Assembly: GCA_023408315.1 (NCBI GenBank)
Contig: JAEYKI010000006.1
Span: 246,397-310,396 of the forward strand
DNA length: 64,000 bases
Source of the DNA: Bacillota bacterium
GTDB lineage: Bacteria > Bacillota > Clostridia > Christensenellales > Christensenellaceae
Reading direction: 5' to 3'
A model generated the notes under the pieces. The model worked only from the letters and a program-made list of their open reading frames with translations, made no database searches and was not told where the DNA came from. The position numbers were made by a program, and so were the translations under genes. Below, in pieces: positions 42,539 through 51,685 of the stretch. How positions within the stretch are numbered: the first letter of the stretch is position 1; each line of letters begins with the position of its first letter.

Positions 42539-43976
42539 TTGCCGCTTCCTTTCTGTTGTCCCCGGTCACAATGAAAGAGCCGTCCCTGTCCAGCCAAATT
42601 TCCCCGGGCGGAATACCAAGCTCCCGCGCGAGTATCTCCAGCACGCGCGGCCCGCAGAACCCCCCCTGGCAGCGCCCAAGCCCTGTGCCGCACCTGCGCT
42701 TTACCCCGTCCAGAGACCGCGGCGGAATAGGGCTTGCGAGCGCGTCCAGTATTTCTCCCTCCGTCACCGTCTCGCAGCGGCATACCACCCGGCCATACGC
42801 CGGATTCCCCGCTATCAGCGCGTTCTGCTCCTGCATCGAAAGCTCGTTTATTCTAATCTTTTTACGGCGGTTAATAAAATTGTCCTTTGGCTCCAGCCTT
42901 ATCCCGGCATTCTTTAGCAGCGCCACAGCCCTTTTGGCAATGGCGGGTGCTGCGGACAGGCCCGGCGATTTAATGCCCGCCAGGTTGATGAACCGTTTTG
43001 CCGTTTTGCTTTCCGCAATCACAAAATCCCCGGTATCCGCCACCGCGCGCAGGCCCGAGAAATTGCGTATGGATTTGCCCACATCCACGCAAGGAACGGA
43101 CAGACTCGCCTTTGCAGCCACAAACCGCAGCCCCTCCGCGGTATTTTGCAGGTCTTCCCTGCCGGGGATGTCCTCCGCATTGGGCCCTACCAGCAGTACT
43201 CCGTGCACCGTGGGGGAAACCAGAACGCCCTTTCCCTCGCGCGTTGGGCACTGGAATATAACGCGGGAAACGCGGTTTCCCTCCGATTTATCCAGAATAA
43301 AATATTCGCCCCGGTTTGCATGGATGGTAAATTCCTTGTCCCCCGCCATTTCATGCACCCGGTCCGCGTATATCCCCGCCGCGTTTATAATTGCCTTTGC
43401 GGCAAATTCTCCCCTGGGAGTTACCAGCGTATAAAAGTCCCCTGCGCGCCGTATATCGGTAACACCGCAACCAAGATAAAGCTGCGCGCCGTTTCGCACC
43501 GCCGTTTCGGCCAGCGCCAGCGCGTATTCCCAGGGATTCACTACCGCTGCGGCAGGCGCATGCAGCGCGCCCAAAACGGTATGGCTCAGGCCCGGCTCCA
43601 TTTGCCGCGCCTCCGCGCCGTCCAGCAGCGCCAGGCCGGAAACGCCGTTTTGTATCCCTCGTCCGTAAAGTTCCCGCAGCAAGGGAACCTGTTCATCCTC
43701 AAATGCAACCACCATGGAACCGGTCTGCCTGTAGGGAACATCCAGGTCCCGGCAAATCTCCGCTGCCAGCCGCGAACCCTCCACGTTGCACGCTGCCATC
43801 AGCGTGCCCGGCTCCGCGTCATACCCCGCGTGAAGTATAGCGCTGTTTGCTTTTGTGGTTCCAATGGAAACATCGTTCTCGCGCTCAAATACGCCCAGCG
43901 AAAGCCTGTATTTGGAAAGCTCGTACGCCGCGGCCGCGCCTGTGATACCGCAGCCAATAATTGCAACATCCAGCAT
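42531..43976 (-). CDS. Glycerol-3-phosphate dehydrogenase-like FAD oxidoreductase with C-terminal BFD-type Fe-S domain
   Basis: The 481-residue protein has the FAD site VAIIGCGITGAAAAYELSKY at residues 4-23 and a DAO fold (NAAGIYADRVHEMAG; SVPCVDVGKSIRNFSGLRAV). Residues about 395-465 form a [2Fe-2S] BFD-like domain: CRCETVTEGEILDAL, then RCGTGLGRCQGGFC with the second cysteine pair. This matches anaerobic GlpA, which oxidises glycerol-3-phosphate to dihydroxyacetone phosphate. The ATG five bases after GGAAG is used. It is the first gene of the operon, and its leader carries a terminator fit for GlpP control. Confidence 0.88.
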   Translation of the reverse strand: MLDVAIIGCGITGAAAAYELSKYRLSLGVFERENDVSIGTTKANSAILHAGYDAEPGTLMAACNVEGSRLAAEICRDLDVPYRQTGSMVVAFEDEQVPLLRELYGRGIQNGVSGLALLDGAEARQMEPGLSHTVLGALHAPAAAVVNPWEYALALAETAVRNGAQLYLGCGVTDIRRAGDFYTLVTPRGEFAAKAIINAAGIYADRVHEMAGDKEFTIHANRGEYFILDKSEGNRVSRVIFQCPTREGKGVLVSPTVHGVLLVGPNAEDIPGREDLQNTAEGLRFVAAKASLSVPCVDVGKSIRNFSGLRAVADTGDFVIAESKTAKRFINLAGIKSPGLSAAPAIAKRAVALLKNAGIRLEPKDNFINRRKKIRINELSMQEQNALIAGNPAYGRVVCRCETVTEGEILDALASPIPPRSLDGVKRRCGTGLGRCQGGFCGPRVLEILARELGIPPGEIWLDRDGSFIVTGDNRKEAANV

Positions 43977-44005
43977 AAGTTCTTCCTTTCTTTCCGCATA
44001 AAACA

Positions 44006-44040
44006 AAAAAAGCGGCTCCCTAATAAGGGCAGTCACTTTA
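44006..44040 (-). terminator. Leader terminator of the glycerol-3-phosphate dehydrogenase operon, probable GlpP target
   Basis: On the minus strand AAAGTGACT-CCCT pairs with AGGGAGCCGCTTT (one bulge, one mismatch), followed by a run of seven T. It lies between the promoter and the first codon, so the operon should be silent unless anti-termination occurs. Confidence 0.8.
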
Positions 44041-44071
44041 CTCTAAAACTCAAATCGTTTCTGCTATGTTT

Positions 44072-44100
44072 ATTATAAAAACGGGCCGGTCAAAAGTCAA
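44072..44100 (-). promoter_or_regulatory. Sigma-A promoter of the glycerol-3-phosphate dehydrogenase operon
   Basis: TTGACT (44100-44095), 17 bases and a perfect TATAAT (44077-44072) on the minus strand, ten bases after the glpP stop. The first gene starts about 95 bases downstream, leaving room for the leader terminator. Confidence 0.88.
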
Positions 44101-44110
44101 TCTTTAATTT

Positions 44111-44680
44111 CTACAGCGCCCAACTTCCCCGGTTGGTGGAAGAAATGGCAACCGCTCCCGCTTCCAGCGCGTTAATAATATCCTCCTTGTCCCGGATCAG
44201 GCCCCCGGCAATAATCGGCTTGCCTGTGGTTTCCGCCAGTTGGCGGATGATCTTGGGCATAACCCCCGGAAGAATCTCTATCAAATCCGCATTTTCCAGC
44301 GGAAGCTGTTTTTCCACATTGGAGAGCGATATGGAATCCAGCACAAAAAACCGCTGTACCGTATAAAGTCCGTGCTTCTTTGCGCGCCGCGTCAGGTTTG
44401 CCTTGGTGGTAATGATCCCGTCCGCGTTTGTTTTTTTAGCAATAAAATCAATGGCCACCTCCTTGGGAGAAAGCCCGTCTATCAAATCCACATGCACCAT
44501 TGCGATCTTGCCGGAAGATTTAACGCGGTCCACAAGCCCACAGATTCCAACCACATCGCCAAAGAGTATAAATACCACCCTGCATTCACTGGCAAGGCAT
44601 TTCTCCAGCCCTTCCGCATCTTTAACCGCCGCTATAATGGGCGAATCGGCCAGCGCGCTTATAAGCCTGTTTTGCTCCAT
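44111..44680 (-). CDS. glpP: Glycerol-3-phosphate responsive antiterminator
   Basis: The 189-residue protein has the GlpP fold: SPIIAAVKDAEGLEKCL, VVFILFGDV, VHVDLIDGLSPKEVAIDFI, DGIITTKANLTRRAKK and EILPGVMPKII. In Bacillus subtilis GlpP binds glycerol-3-phosphate and the leader mRNA of glpD to prevent termination. GGAGG lies seven bases before the chosen ATG; another ATG two codons earlier is too close. The next gene downstream has exactly such a leader terminator, and glycerol kinase is divergent upstream, so control by this protein is very likely. Confidence 0.93.
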   Translation of the reverse strand: MEQNRLISALADSPIIAAVKDAEGLEKCLASECRVVFILFGDVVGICGLVDRVKSSGKIAMVHVDLIDGLSPKEVAIDFIAKKTNADGIITTKANLTRRAKKHGLYTVQRFFVLDSISLSNVEKQLPLENADLIEILPGVMPKIIRQLAETTGKPIIAGGLIRDKEDIINALEAGAVAISSTNRGSWAL

Positions 44681-44820
44681 TTGCATACCTCCGGCAGATT
44701 TACGCCGCCGCATTTCATTGCGTTTTGCTCCGCCTCTAATATATTACCAGATATATGCCGATAAAACTATTGACTTGCCGCAAAAAGGGTTTAAAAATAA
44801 TACCAAAGGGAGGATGTTTT

Positions 44821-46314
44821 ATGAAGTATATTTTGGCGTTCGACCAGGGTACAACCAGCTCTCGTACCATCGTTTTTAACGAACAGATGAAGATTGTTTC
44901 CATTGCGCAGCGGGAATTCCGGCAAATTTACCCGCAACCGGGCTGGGTGGAGCACGATCCCTTTGATATACTCGGAACCCAGCTTGAAACCATGCGGGAA
45001 GCCGTGGCAAAAGCAGGCGTTAATAGCGGGGATATTGTTGCGGCCGCCATTGCCAACCAGCGCGAAACCGTGGTGGTGTGGGATAAAAAAACAGGGCGCC
45101 CCGTGTATAACGCCATTGTGTGGCAATGCAGGCGCTCTGCGGATTTCTGTTCCCGGCTCCGCGCAGAAGGCGTGGAGGGCGAAATCGTCCGCCGCACCGG
45201 CCTGCTTGCAGACGCGTATTTCTCGGGCACCAAAATCAAATGGATACTGGATAACGTACCCGGCGCCAGAAGCCAGGCGGAGGCCGGCAACCTGCTGTTC
45301 GGCACCATAGACGCCTGGCTGGTCTGGAATCTTACAGCGCACAACAACCATCTTACCGACGTTACAAACGCCTCTCGAACCATGCTTTTCAACATTCACA
45401 ATATGAAATGGGATGATGAAATGCTGCGCATTTTGGGCGTGCCAGGCTCCATGCTGCCGGACGTGCTGCCCTGCACGGCAGATTTCGGGCGTTTGCGCCG
45501 GGACATACTGGGCCGGGAGATTCCCATCCGCGGCATGGCAGGAGACCAGCAGGCCGCGCTGTTCGGGCAGGCGTGCCATCGCCAGGGCGAAGCGAAAAAC
45601 ACATACGGCACCGGCTGTTTTCTGCTGATGAACACCGGTGGAAAACCGGCCTCCTCCAAAAGCAGGCTGCTCACAACGGTAGCGTGGGATGCGGGAGACG
45701 GCCCCGTCTATGCCCTGGAGGGTTCTGTATTCACAGGGGGCGCCGCGGTGCAATGGCTGCGGGACGGCCTGTGCCTCATTCGTACGGCTGCCGAAACCGA
45801 AGAATTGGCGCTTTCCGTTCCCAGCTCGGACGGCGTTTATCTGGTGCCCGCTTTTTCAGGGCTCGGCGCCCCATGGTGGGACATGTACGCGCGCGGAACC
45901 ATTGTGGGAATTACGCGGGGTACGGGCCGGGAGCATATTGTGCGCGCCGCGCTGGAGGCAATCGCCTACCAGAGTGCGGACATGCTGCAGGCAATGGAAG
46001 CGGACGCTGGCATACGCCTCAGCGCGCTCAAGGTGGACGGGGGCGCTTCAGCCAACAATTTCCTGATGCAGTTTCAGTCCGACCTGTTGGGCAGGCCGGT
46101 CGTAAGGCCCTCCTGCCTGGAGACAACGGCCATGGGCGTAGCCTGCTTTGCGGGCCTGGGTACAGGCCTGCTTGCAGACCTGAGCGCAATTGCAAAGCTG
46201 TGCCACGCAGAAAAAGAATTCCAGCCCTCGCCCCAGGCGGGCCTTGCGCAGGCTTCTTTTGCGGGCTGGCATAAAGCGGTGGGCCGGGCAAAAAACTGGA
46301 TAGAACACGAATAG
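44821..46314 (+). CDS. glpK: Glycerol kinase
   Basis: The 497-residue FGGY kinase starts MKYILAFDQGTTSSRTIVFN and has the glycerol kinase markers GWVEHDPFDIL, ANQRETVVVWDKKTGRPVYN, GTIDAWLVWNL, AGDQQAALFGQAC, YGTGCFLLMN and KVDGGASANNFLMQFQSDLL. It phosphorylates glycerol with ATP to glycerol-3-phosphate, the effector of GlpP and substrate of the dehydrogenase operon. GGGAGG stands before the ATG. Length is normal. The promoter may start at TTGACT (44770), but the -10 is poor. No glycerol facilitator gene is nearby. Confidence 0.97.
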   Translation: MKYILAFDQGTTSSRTIVFNEQMKIVSIAQREFRQIYPQPGWVEHDPFDILGTQLETMREAVAKAGVNSGDIVAAAIANQRETVVVWDKKTGRPVYNAIVWQCRRSADFCSRLRAEGVEGEIVRRTGLLADAYFSGTKIKWILDNVPGARSQAEAGNLLFGTIDAWLVWNLTAHNNHLTDVTNASRTMLFNIHNMKWDDEMLRILGVPGSMLPDVLPCTADFGRLRRDILGREIPIRGMAGDQQAALFGQACHRQGEAKNTYGTGCFLLMNTGGKPASSKSRLLTTVAWDAGDGPVYALEGSVFTGGAAVQWLRDGLCLIRTAAETEELALSVPSSDGVYLVPAFSGLGAPWWDMYARGTIVGITRGTGREHIVRAALEAIAYQSADMLQAMEADAGIRLSALKVDGGASANNFLMQFQSDLLGRPVVRPSCLETTAMGVACFAGLGTGLLADLSAIAKLCHAEKEFQPSPQAGLAQASFAGWHKAVGRAKNWIEHE

Positions 46315-46544
46315 CCAAACCGCAGGGCAGGCGCTTTTTACGCCCGTTCCGCCAGTCTGCTGTTGCCCGGCCTCATTTGACAAACCCGCCTAAATGATAT
46401 ATTTTAAAATAGGTTTAATATAATAAAAAGGAGATATTCTGTAACAATTATTAAATACCATCTTAGTTATGCTTTATGATATAATAAGACATACATCAAT
46501 ATGTTTTATAACGCAGCATTGCGTTTATAAGTTTAATAAATTGA

Positions 46545-48302
46545 ATGGAAACGACGAAAGCAATGACAAACGGAAAAACAACTTCAAAACCAAACAGGGG
46601 CGGCAACCGGGCGCTGTTTATCGTATTGATATGCCTGATCGTTGCTGCCGCAACAGTCGCCGCAGTTATTATTATCAATAATGTGATTGCAAACGCGCCC
46701 GACAGGGCGGCAAAAGGCGTTACAATATCCGGCGTTGATGTATCCAGCATGACAAAGGACGAGGTGCTTGCCGCTACTTCCCAGATACCAGAGGATATGC
46801 TGGCAAACGCGGAGGTATCCGTCAGCTTTAACGGCGAAACATCAAAATTTACGGCGGAGGATCTGGGCCTTGCAACGGATTACGATTCCATTGTGGAGCA
46901 GGCCATGGCATACGGCCATACGGATACGGACGCCACGGCAAGCCTCCAGCCTTCGGTTACCGGCGGCCCTGGTTTTACTGTGCATATTGTAACGGATACA
47001 GCCAAAATCAAATCCGTGGTGAATCCTGTTGCGCAGAAATATATCAAACAGCCGGTGGACGCAACCGCCCAGTTTATGCCGTGGGGCTACCTGTCCAACG
47101 GAACGGCTTACACGCCGGATAAGCAGGAGATCATAGAGGCATGCGCGGACAGCAAGGCGATCAGCCAGCCGTCCGATCTGGTTCGGCTTTCCGCGGACCA
47201 AATGCCAAACAAGCTGCGGTACGAATACTGGCAGAACAGCAAATATATTAAAGATTATATCCCGGATGATGCAAACGTTTCCCGTTTCCTCTACACAGAG
47301 GGTGAAGACGGCCAAACCGTGGACGTGGACGCTCTGGTGACCCAGGTGGAAACCCAGCTGAAAAGCGGAGATATCGCCACCATTGAAGCGCCGGTAAAGC
47401 CAGTGGAGCCCAAAGTCAAACTGGATGATCTTAAAAAGAGCACCCAGTTGGTTGCATCCTGGACGTCCAGCTATTCCAACCATTTAAGTTATAACCGCAA
47501 CTGGAATGTGGCAAAACTCTCCGGCATTATAAACGGCGTCACCATCCAGCCGGGAGAAACATGGTCCATCAACAAGGAAGCGGGCAACAGAACGCTGTCC
47601 TCCGGTTGGCTGGAAGCCGCCGGTATTGAGCTTGGCGGGTATACCCAGCAGGCGGGAGGCGGCGTTTGCCAGATCTCCAGCACGCTGTTCAACGCAGCTA
47701 TACGTTCCAATCTGAGCGTTCCCGATTCGTCCCACCATTCCATCTCGTCCGATTATATCCCACTGGGCCTGGATGCAACCATCAGTTCGGGCGGCCCGGA
47801 CCTGGAGATCAAGAACCCGTATGATACGCCCGTATACATTGTGTCCTATATGAATTCAAAAGCGCACAACGTTACGGTTGAAGTTTACGGGCCCACGGTA
47901 ACCGATGCCACCTACGGCGACGTGATACTGGACTTTAATTATCTGGACGGCGGCACCTTCGGCACGCCCGGCATGAATTATGTTTACAACGCTACCGCAG
48001 CGCCGGACGGCACCCAGCTGGCTCCGGGCCAGGCATATACGTACGCGCAGCCCAGGATGGGAAGGTCCGTTAAAACATTCAAATACTTCCTTTCGCCTGA
48101 GGGGGAACAGCTGGATGTGGAGAGCTTTGGGAATTACACCTGGAATCCCACCAACGGAACCACTTACGTAAACGGCCCCGCTCCGGCGGCTACACCAACA
48201 CCTGTTCCGGCGGCTCCCGCAAGCAGCGCCCCGGCGTCTGCGGCTCCGTCCACATCAACGGGCACGAGCGGCGCTCCGTCTGCTCCCAACGCTACAAACT
48301 AA
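46545..48302 (+). CDS. VanW family cell-envelope protein
   Basis: The 585-residue protein has an N-terminal membrane helix (residues 23-47), a repeated PG-binding-like module between about 55 and 300 (GVTISGVDVSSMTKDEVLAA), and the VanW domain from about 305 to 450: NRNWNVAKLSGIINGVTIQP, GETWSINKEAGNR, GGYTQQAGGGVCQISSTLFN. An Ala/Pro/Ser/Thr-rich tail closes it. VanW proteins occur in many Bacillota, with unclear roles in peptidoglycan or antibiotic response. The start may also be the ATG seven codons later. It is monocistronic, with a terminator after it; the gene lies 230 bases past glpK. Confidence 0.9.
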   Translation: METTKAMTNGKTTSKPNRGGNRALFIVLICLIVAAATVAAVIIINNVIANAPDRAAKGVTISGVDVSSMTKDEVLAATSQIPEDMLANAEVSVSFNGETSKFTAEDLGLATDYDSIVEQAMAYGHTDTDATASLQPSVTGGPGFTVHIVTDTAKIKSVVNPVAQKYIKQPVDATAQFMPWGYLSNGTAYTPDKQEIIEACADSKAISQPSDLVRLSADQMPNKLRYEYWQNSKYIKDYIPDDANVSRFLYTEGEDGQTVDVDALVTQVETQLKSGDIATIEAPVKPVEPKVKLDDLKKSTQLVASWTSSYSNHLSYNRNWNVAKLSGIINGVTIQPGETWSINKEAGNRTLSSGWLEAAGIELGGYTQQAGGGVCQISSTLFNAAIRSNLSVPDSSHHSISSDYIPLGLDATISSGGPDLEIKNPYDTPVYIVSYMNSKAHNVTVEVYGPTVTDATYGDVILDFNYLDGGTFGTPGMNYVYNATAAPDGTQLAPGQAYTYAQPRMGRSVKTFKYFLSPEGEQLDVESFGNYTWNPTNGTTYVNGPAPAATPTPVPAAPASSAPASAAPSTSTGTSGAPSAPNATN

Positions 48303-48328
48303 ATCGTGCTGGCAACAGAAATGGTATT

Positions 48329-48360
48329 AAGCATTCAACCGCAAAGTTGGATGCTTTTTA
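48329..48360 (+). terminator. Terminator of the VanW-family gene
   Basis: AAGCAT-T-CAAC pairs with GTTG-G-ATGCTT around a six-base loop, followed by TTTTATTATATT. Confidence 0.85.
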
Positions 48361-48384
48361 TTATATTGAACCGGGGCGGGCAAA

Positions 48385-48413
48385 TTGACACACAGAGACA
48401 ACTCTGGTATCAT
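48385..48413 (+). promoter_or_regulatory. Sigma-A promoter of the agmatine operon
   Basis: TTGACA, a 17-base spacer and TATCAT, 34 bases before the agmatine deiminase ATG, directly after the terminator of the previous gene. Confidence 0.85.
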
Positions 48414-48447
48414 GTAGCTGCTAATCCAGAATTCACAGAGGTGTATT

Positions 48448-49434
48448 ATGCCGTTTTACCAAATGCCCGCCGAATGGGCGACGCATCAGGGTGTTCTGAT
48501 GGAATGGCCCGTGCCCGATCCCGTTTGGGCGGAAGACATACAGGCCGCAAAACGTGCGTTTGGCAGTGTTGCGCGCACAATTACAGATTTTGAGCCGGTC
48601 ACAATGATCGTAAACCCCGGCGAAACAGCCGAGGCCGCCGCGCTGTGCGGCAGTAGCGTTTCCATATTGGAGATTGCGCATGACGATTGCTGGGCGCGGG
48701 ACAACGGCCCCACGTTTGTGCGCACAAATACCGGCGGCCTGGCGGGGATTAACTGGCGGTTTAACGCATGGGGCGGAAAATTCCCCTACGCGCTGGACGA
48801 CAAAATACCGGAGCAATTCCTGGCGCATATTGGCGTTAAGCGCATAGACGCGCCGTTTGTGCTGGAGGGCGGCTCCATTCATACCAATGGCGCGGGCACG
48901 CTGATAACCACAGAAGAGTGCCTTTTAAACGCCAACCGCAACCCGGAACTCCCCCGCGAAGAGATTGAGCGCCTGTTGCGCTCATACCTGGGGGTGGAGC
49001 GAATTGTCTGGCTGCCCTGGGGCCTGGACGGAGACGAAACGGACGGGCATGTGGACAACATCTGCTGCTTTCTGGATGAGCAGACCGTGCTGATGCCCTG
49101 GACGGACGACAAGACGGACCCAAACTACAACAGGCTTTCCGCCAACCGCGCGGTACTGGCGGCCGCAGGCCTGCACGTAGAGTTTCTGCCCCAACCTCCG
49201 GCGATTCTGCACAACGGGTATCCGCTTACTCTCAGCTATATCAATTTTTTATATGTAAACACTGGCATCGTAATGCCAATATTCGGGGGAGCCGCCCAGG
49301 AGGCGGACGAACTGGCCGTGGCCGCCCTGCGGCGCTTGTTTCCCCACCGGCGCATAGCGGCAGCGGATTCCCTGGACATACTAAAAGGCGGCGGAAACAT
49401 TCACTGCATTACACAGCAGATTCCGGCCGTTTAA
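48448..49434 (+). CDS. aguA: Agmatine deiminase
   Basis: The 328-residue protein is a guanidino-group-modifying enzyme (pentein fold). It starts MPFYQMPAEWATHQGVLMEW and shows DDCWARDNGP near residue 80, FVLEGGSIHTNGAGTLITTE, DETDGHVDNICC with the catalytic histidine, and KGGGNIHCITQQ with the catalytic cysteine near the end. It hydrolyses agmatine to N-carbamoylputrescine and ammonia. The adjacent amidase completes the route to putrescine. Somewhat shorter than some homologues but with all catalytic residues. GAGG lies before the ATG. Confidence 0.95.
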   Translation: MPFYQMPAEWATHQGVLMEWPVPDPVWAEDIQAAKRAFGSVARTITDFEPVTMIVNPGETAEAAALCGSSVSILEIAHDDCWARDNGPTFVRTNTGGLAGINWRFNAWGGKFPYALDDKIPEQFLAHIGVKRIDAPFVLEGGSIHTNGAGTLITTEECLLNANRNPELPREEIERLLRSYLGVERIVWLPWGLDGDETDGHVDNICCFLDEQTVLMPWTDDKTDPNYNRLSANRAVLAAAGLHVEFLPQPPAILHNGYPLTLSYINFLYVNTGIVMPIFGGAAQEADELAVAALRRLFPHRRIAAADSLDILKGGGNIHCITQQIPAV

Positions 49435-49445
49435 GGGGTGAGACG

Positions 49446-50327
49446 ATGAGAAGTGTTACCGTTGCGGCAACGCAAATGCAAAGCCGCCACAATCTGACCG
49501 GGAATATTAAAGCCGCGGACGCGCTGGTGCGCAGGGCCGCCCGGTCCGGCGCGAACATTATATTGCTTCAGGAGCTGTTTGAAACGGATTATTTCTGCCA
49601 GTACCCGCTGGAAAAACATATTTCGCTTGCAGCAACACTGGAGGAAAGCCCTGCCGTCCTGCATTTTCAAAAAGTTGCCGCGGAGTTTTCTGTTGTATTG
49701 CCCGTGAGTTTTTTTGAGCGCTGCAACAACGCATATTACAATTCTCTTGCGGTCATAGACGCAACGGGCGAAGTGCTTGGCGTATACCGCAAATCGCACA
49801 TCCCGGACGGCGCGGGGTATCAGGAAAAATTCTACTTCAACCCCGGAGACACCGGGTTTAGGGTATGGGATACAAAATACGGGCGCATTGGCTGCGGCGT
49901 GTGCTGGGACCAGTGGTTCCCGGAGGCCGCCCGCATCATGGCCCTTATGGGCGCGGAGCTTCTGTTCTACCCAACCGCCATCGGTTCCGAACCGCAGGAA
50001 CCGGATATGGATTCCCGGGAGCACTGGCAAACCTGCATGCAGGGGCACGCCGCCGCAAACCTTGTCCCCGTGATTGCGTCCAACCGAACCGGCATAGAAA
50101 CGGAGGGAGATTCCAGCATCACGTTCTACGGGTCTTCCTTTATAACGGACAATACCGGCCGCATTGTTGCTCAGGCGGACGACCACACCGCAACCGTTCT
50201 GACCCACACATTCGACCTGGACGCGCTGGCGCTCGCCCGCCGCAGTTGGGGCGTGTTCCGTGACCGCAGGCCGGACCTCTACGGTCCGCTCCTTACATTT
50301 GACGGGCATACAAAACCAAAGAAGTAA
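49446..50327 (+). CDS. aguB: N-carbamoylputrescine amidase
   Basis: The 293-residue nitrilase-family hydrolase has the Glu-Lys-Cys triad: LLQELFETDYFCQY (Glu near residue 42), YRKSHIPDG (Lys) and GCGVCWDQWFPEAARIM (Cys). It removes carbamate from N-carbamoylputrescine to release putrescine. Eleven bases separate it from aguA, with GGGTGAGA as ribosome site, so both are cotranscribed. It lies in the cytoplasm. A strong terminator follows. No putrescine/agmatine antiporter is in the window. Confidence 0.95.
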   Translation: MRSVTVAATQMQSRHNLTGNIKAADALVRRAARSGANIILLQELFETDYFCQYPLEKHISLAATLEESPAVLHFQKVAAEFSVVLPVSFFERCNNAYYNSLAVIDATGEVLGVYRKSHIPDGAGYQEKFYFNPGDTGFRVWDTKYGRIGCGVCWDQWFPEAARIMALMGAELLFYPTAIGSEPQEPDMDSREHWQTCMQGHAAANLVPVIASNRTGIETEGDSSITFYGSSFITDNTGRIVAQADDHTATVLTHTFDLDALALARRSWGVFRDRRPDLYGPLLTFDGHTKPKK

Positions 50328-50350
50328 AAGCGCCTCATGGCGCTTTTTTG
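50326..50350 (+). terminator. Terminator of the agmatine operon
   Basis: AAAAGCGCC and GGCGCTTTTTTG pair around TCAT, and a six-T run follows. The stop codon of aguB is included at its left edge. Confidence 0.92.
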
Positions 50351-50351
50351 T

Positions 50352-50402
50352 AGGGGCTTTGCCCCTATAACCCCACCAAAGGAACGATTGTCCCTTTGGA
50401 AT
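50352..50402 (+). repeat. Dispersed 3'-end repeat, copy C
   Basis: AGGGGCTTTGCCCCT palindrome followed by ATAACCCCACC and then a second palindrome CCAAAGG...CCTTTGG with an ACGATTGTC loop. The first part matches copies A and B. Confidence 0.65.
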
Positions 50403-50510
50403 CCCATCTGTCCACAATACCGCTCCGGAATTGTGAGAATAAAAACCAGCCTGCCTCTAGCCCCTAGCCATACGGTAAATTAGATAATCTGCTTGTTTGT
50501 ATTTTTCTTC

Positions 50511-50533
50511 AAAACGGCATACAACGCCGTTTT
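50511..50533. terminator. Symmetric hairpin in the convergent gap
   Basis: AAAACGGC and GCCGTTTT with a seven-base loop, between aguB and the convergent URO-D gene. It may terminate transcription from either side. Confidence 0.6.
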
Positions 50534-50560
50534 GCATAAAATTCTTTTGCTTTTTTTCTT

Positions 50561-50604
50561 TTTTAAGAAAAGAAGTGGGGTGCGGGGCAAAGCCCCGGAA
50601 AAGT
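50561..50604 (-). repeat. Dispersed 3'-end repeat, copy B
   Basis: Read on the minus strand it gives GGGGCTTTGCCCCGCACCCC, then CTTCTTTTCTTAAAA, almost identical to copy A. It begins directly after the URO-D family stop codon. Confidence 0.65.
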
Positions 50605-50605
50605 T

Positions 50606-51685
50606 CTACCTCCACTTTGCTACAGCGGCAATCACGTCTTTCTGCAATTCCGGCGAAGCGGAGAGGGTCATATAAATGCCCTCGGGCGGCACAGCGTCCA
50701 TAAAGCTTTGCAGTTCGTCCAACTGTATACCAATAACCACAGACCGCCCCGCTTTTTGTATTTTTTGAATCAGCGGAACCCACTGCAATATGGGTTCGTC
50801 TTCCGCTACCCCCTGCACAAGCTGGATGGCCTGAATCTGCGGCAGGGACAGGATGGCGTCTATATGCCGGGCGACTCCCCTGCCGTCCAGGTGAAACACA
50901 TTATATTTTGCCTGGCGCACTTCGCGCTCTATATAAGGCAGGCAAAACCGCTCAAACTGCGCGGGGGAAACCAGCGTCGCAAAATCGCAGCTGGGTATAT
51001 GCATCGGCTCGTCTGTGGGAATCCCCATCCAGGACGCACTGGGCATGCCCGCCGCAAACAACTTCTGGTTGTAATGGCTGAATATTTTCGAAAAATCCCC
51101 GTATGCAATTTCCAGAAGCTCTTCCAGCCGTTCAGGCGCGTCCAGCATTGCCATGCACACCTGCTCCGCCCCGCACCAGTCCGCCACACAATCCATGGAC
51201 GGATGCAGATCCGTGTACCCCACCAAGAACCGGCCCGCCGCGGCCTTTATGGCAGCGTCCGACATCTCCTCTATTTTGAGCCAGTATTCGTTTTGCAAAT
51301 CCAGTTTGATATGTGAAAAATCGTCGTTTTCAATATTGTGAACGATATGCCCGGTCCAGGCGGTCACTTCCGCAAAACCGAGCGGGCTCCCGTAAAAGCC
51401 GGCATATACCCCCGGTCCAAGGTTGGGATAATATACAGGGAATGTTTCCGCCAAAAGCCCGTTTTGCTCAATCCCTTTTAAAAACGCAGAAATCTGGTAC
51501 TCGGTATCATACCAATAATCCTTGATTGTGGCATAATTTTTTAAAATCTCTCCCAGCCCGGTCTTGTGCTGCGCGTTATGCTCGGTAAAACGGATGGGCG
51601 CGCGGTCTATTACCTCATGCTCCCACCATGCGTCCGTGCGTTCTTTCGCCCGGTTGTACTCCGGCATACTCGTCAGTTCCGTCAT
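50606..51685 (-). CDS. Uroporphyrinogen decarboxylase-family protein, copy 1
   Basis: The 359-residue barrel protein belongs to the URO-D/MtaA superfamily: MTELTSMPEYNRAKERTDAW at the start, GVYAGFYGSPLGFAEVTAW, DLHPSMDCVADWCGAEQVCM and FEEFCLPYIEREVRQAKYN-like helices. The metal motif of methyltransferase members (HxCG) is here FHLDGRG: the histidine is kept, the cysteine is aspartate. It is therefore unlikely to be a heme-pathway enzyme, and no heme genes are near. It overlaps copy 2 by four bases and follows a ribose-type ABC importer. The substrate is unknown. Confidence 0.8.
   Translation of the reverse strand: MTELTSMPEYNRAKERTDAWWEHEVIDRAPIRFTEHNAQHKTGLGEILKNYATIKDYWYDTEYQISAFLKGIEQNGLLAETFPVYYPNLGPGVYAGFYGSPLGFAEVTAWTGHIVHNIENDDFSHIKLDLQNEYWLKIEEMSDAAIKAAAGRFLVGYTDLHPSMDCVADWCGAEQVCMAMLDAPERLEELLEIAYGDFSKIFSHYNQKLFAAGMPSASWMGIPTDEPMHIPSCDFATLVSPAQFERFCLPYIEREVRQAKYNVFHLDGRGVARHIDAILSLPQIQAIQLVQGVAEDEPILQWVPLIQKIQKAGRSVVIGIQLDELQSFMDAVPPEGIYMTLSASPELQKDVIAAVAKWR

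Noticed and set aside
43146..44078. 310-codon plus-strand frame over the GlpA-like gene
   Set aside because: It is antisense to a protein with FAD and Fe-S motifs and crosses the operon promoter and leader.
44791..45753. 320-codon minus-strand frame over glycerol kinase
   Set aside because: Glycerol kinase motifs on the plus strand are continuous; the antisense frame shows no family pattern.
49431..50417. 328-codon minus-strand frame over N-carbamoylputrescine amidase
   Set aside because: It is antisense to a catalytically complete amidase and would run through its terminator.
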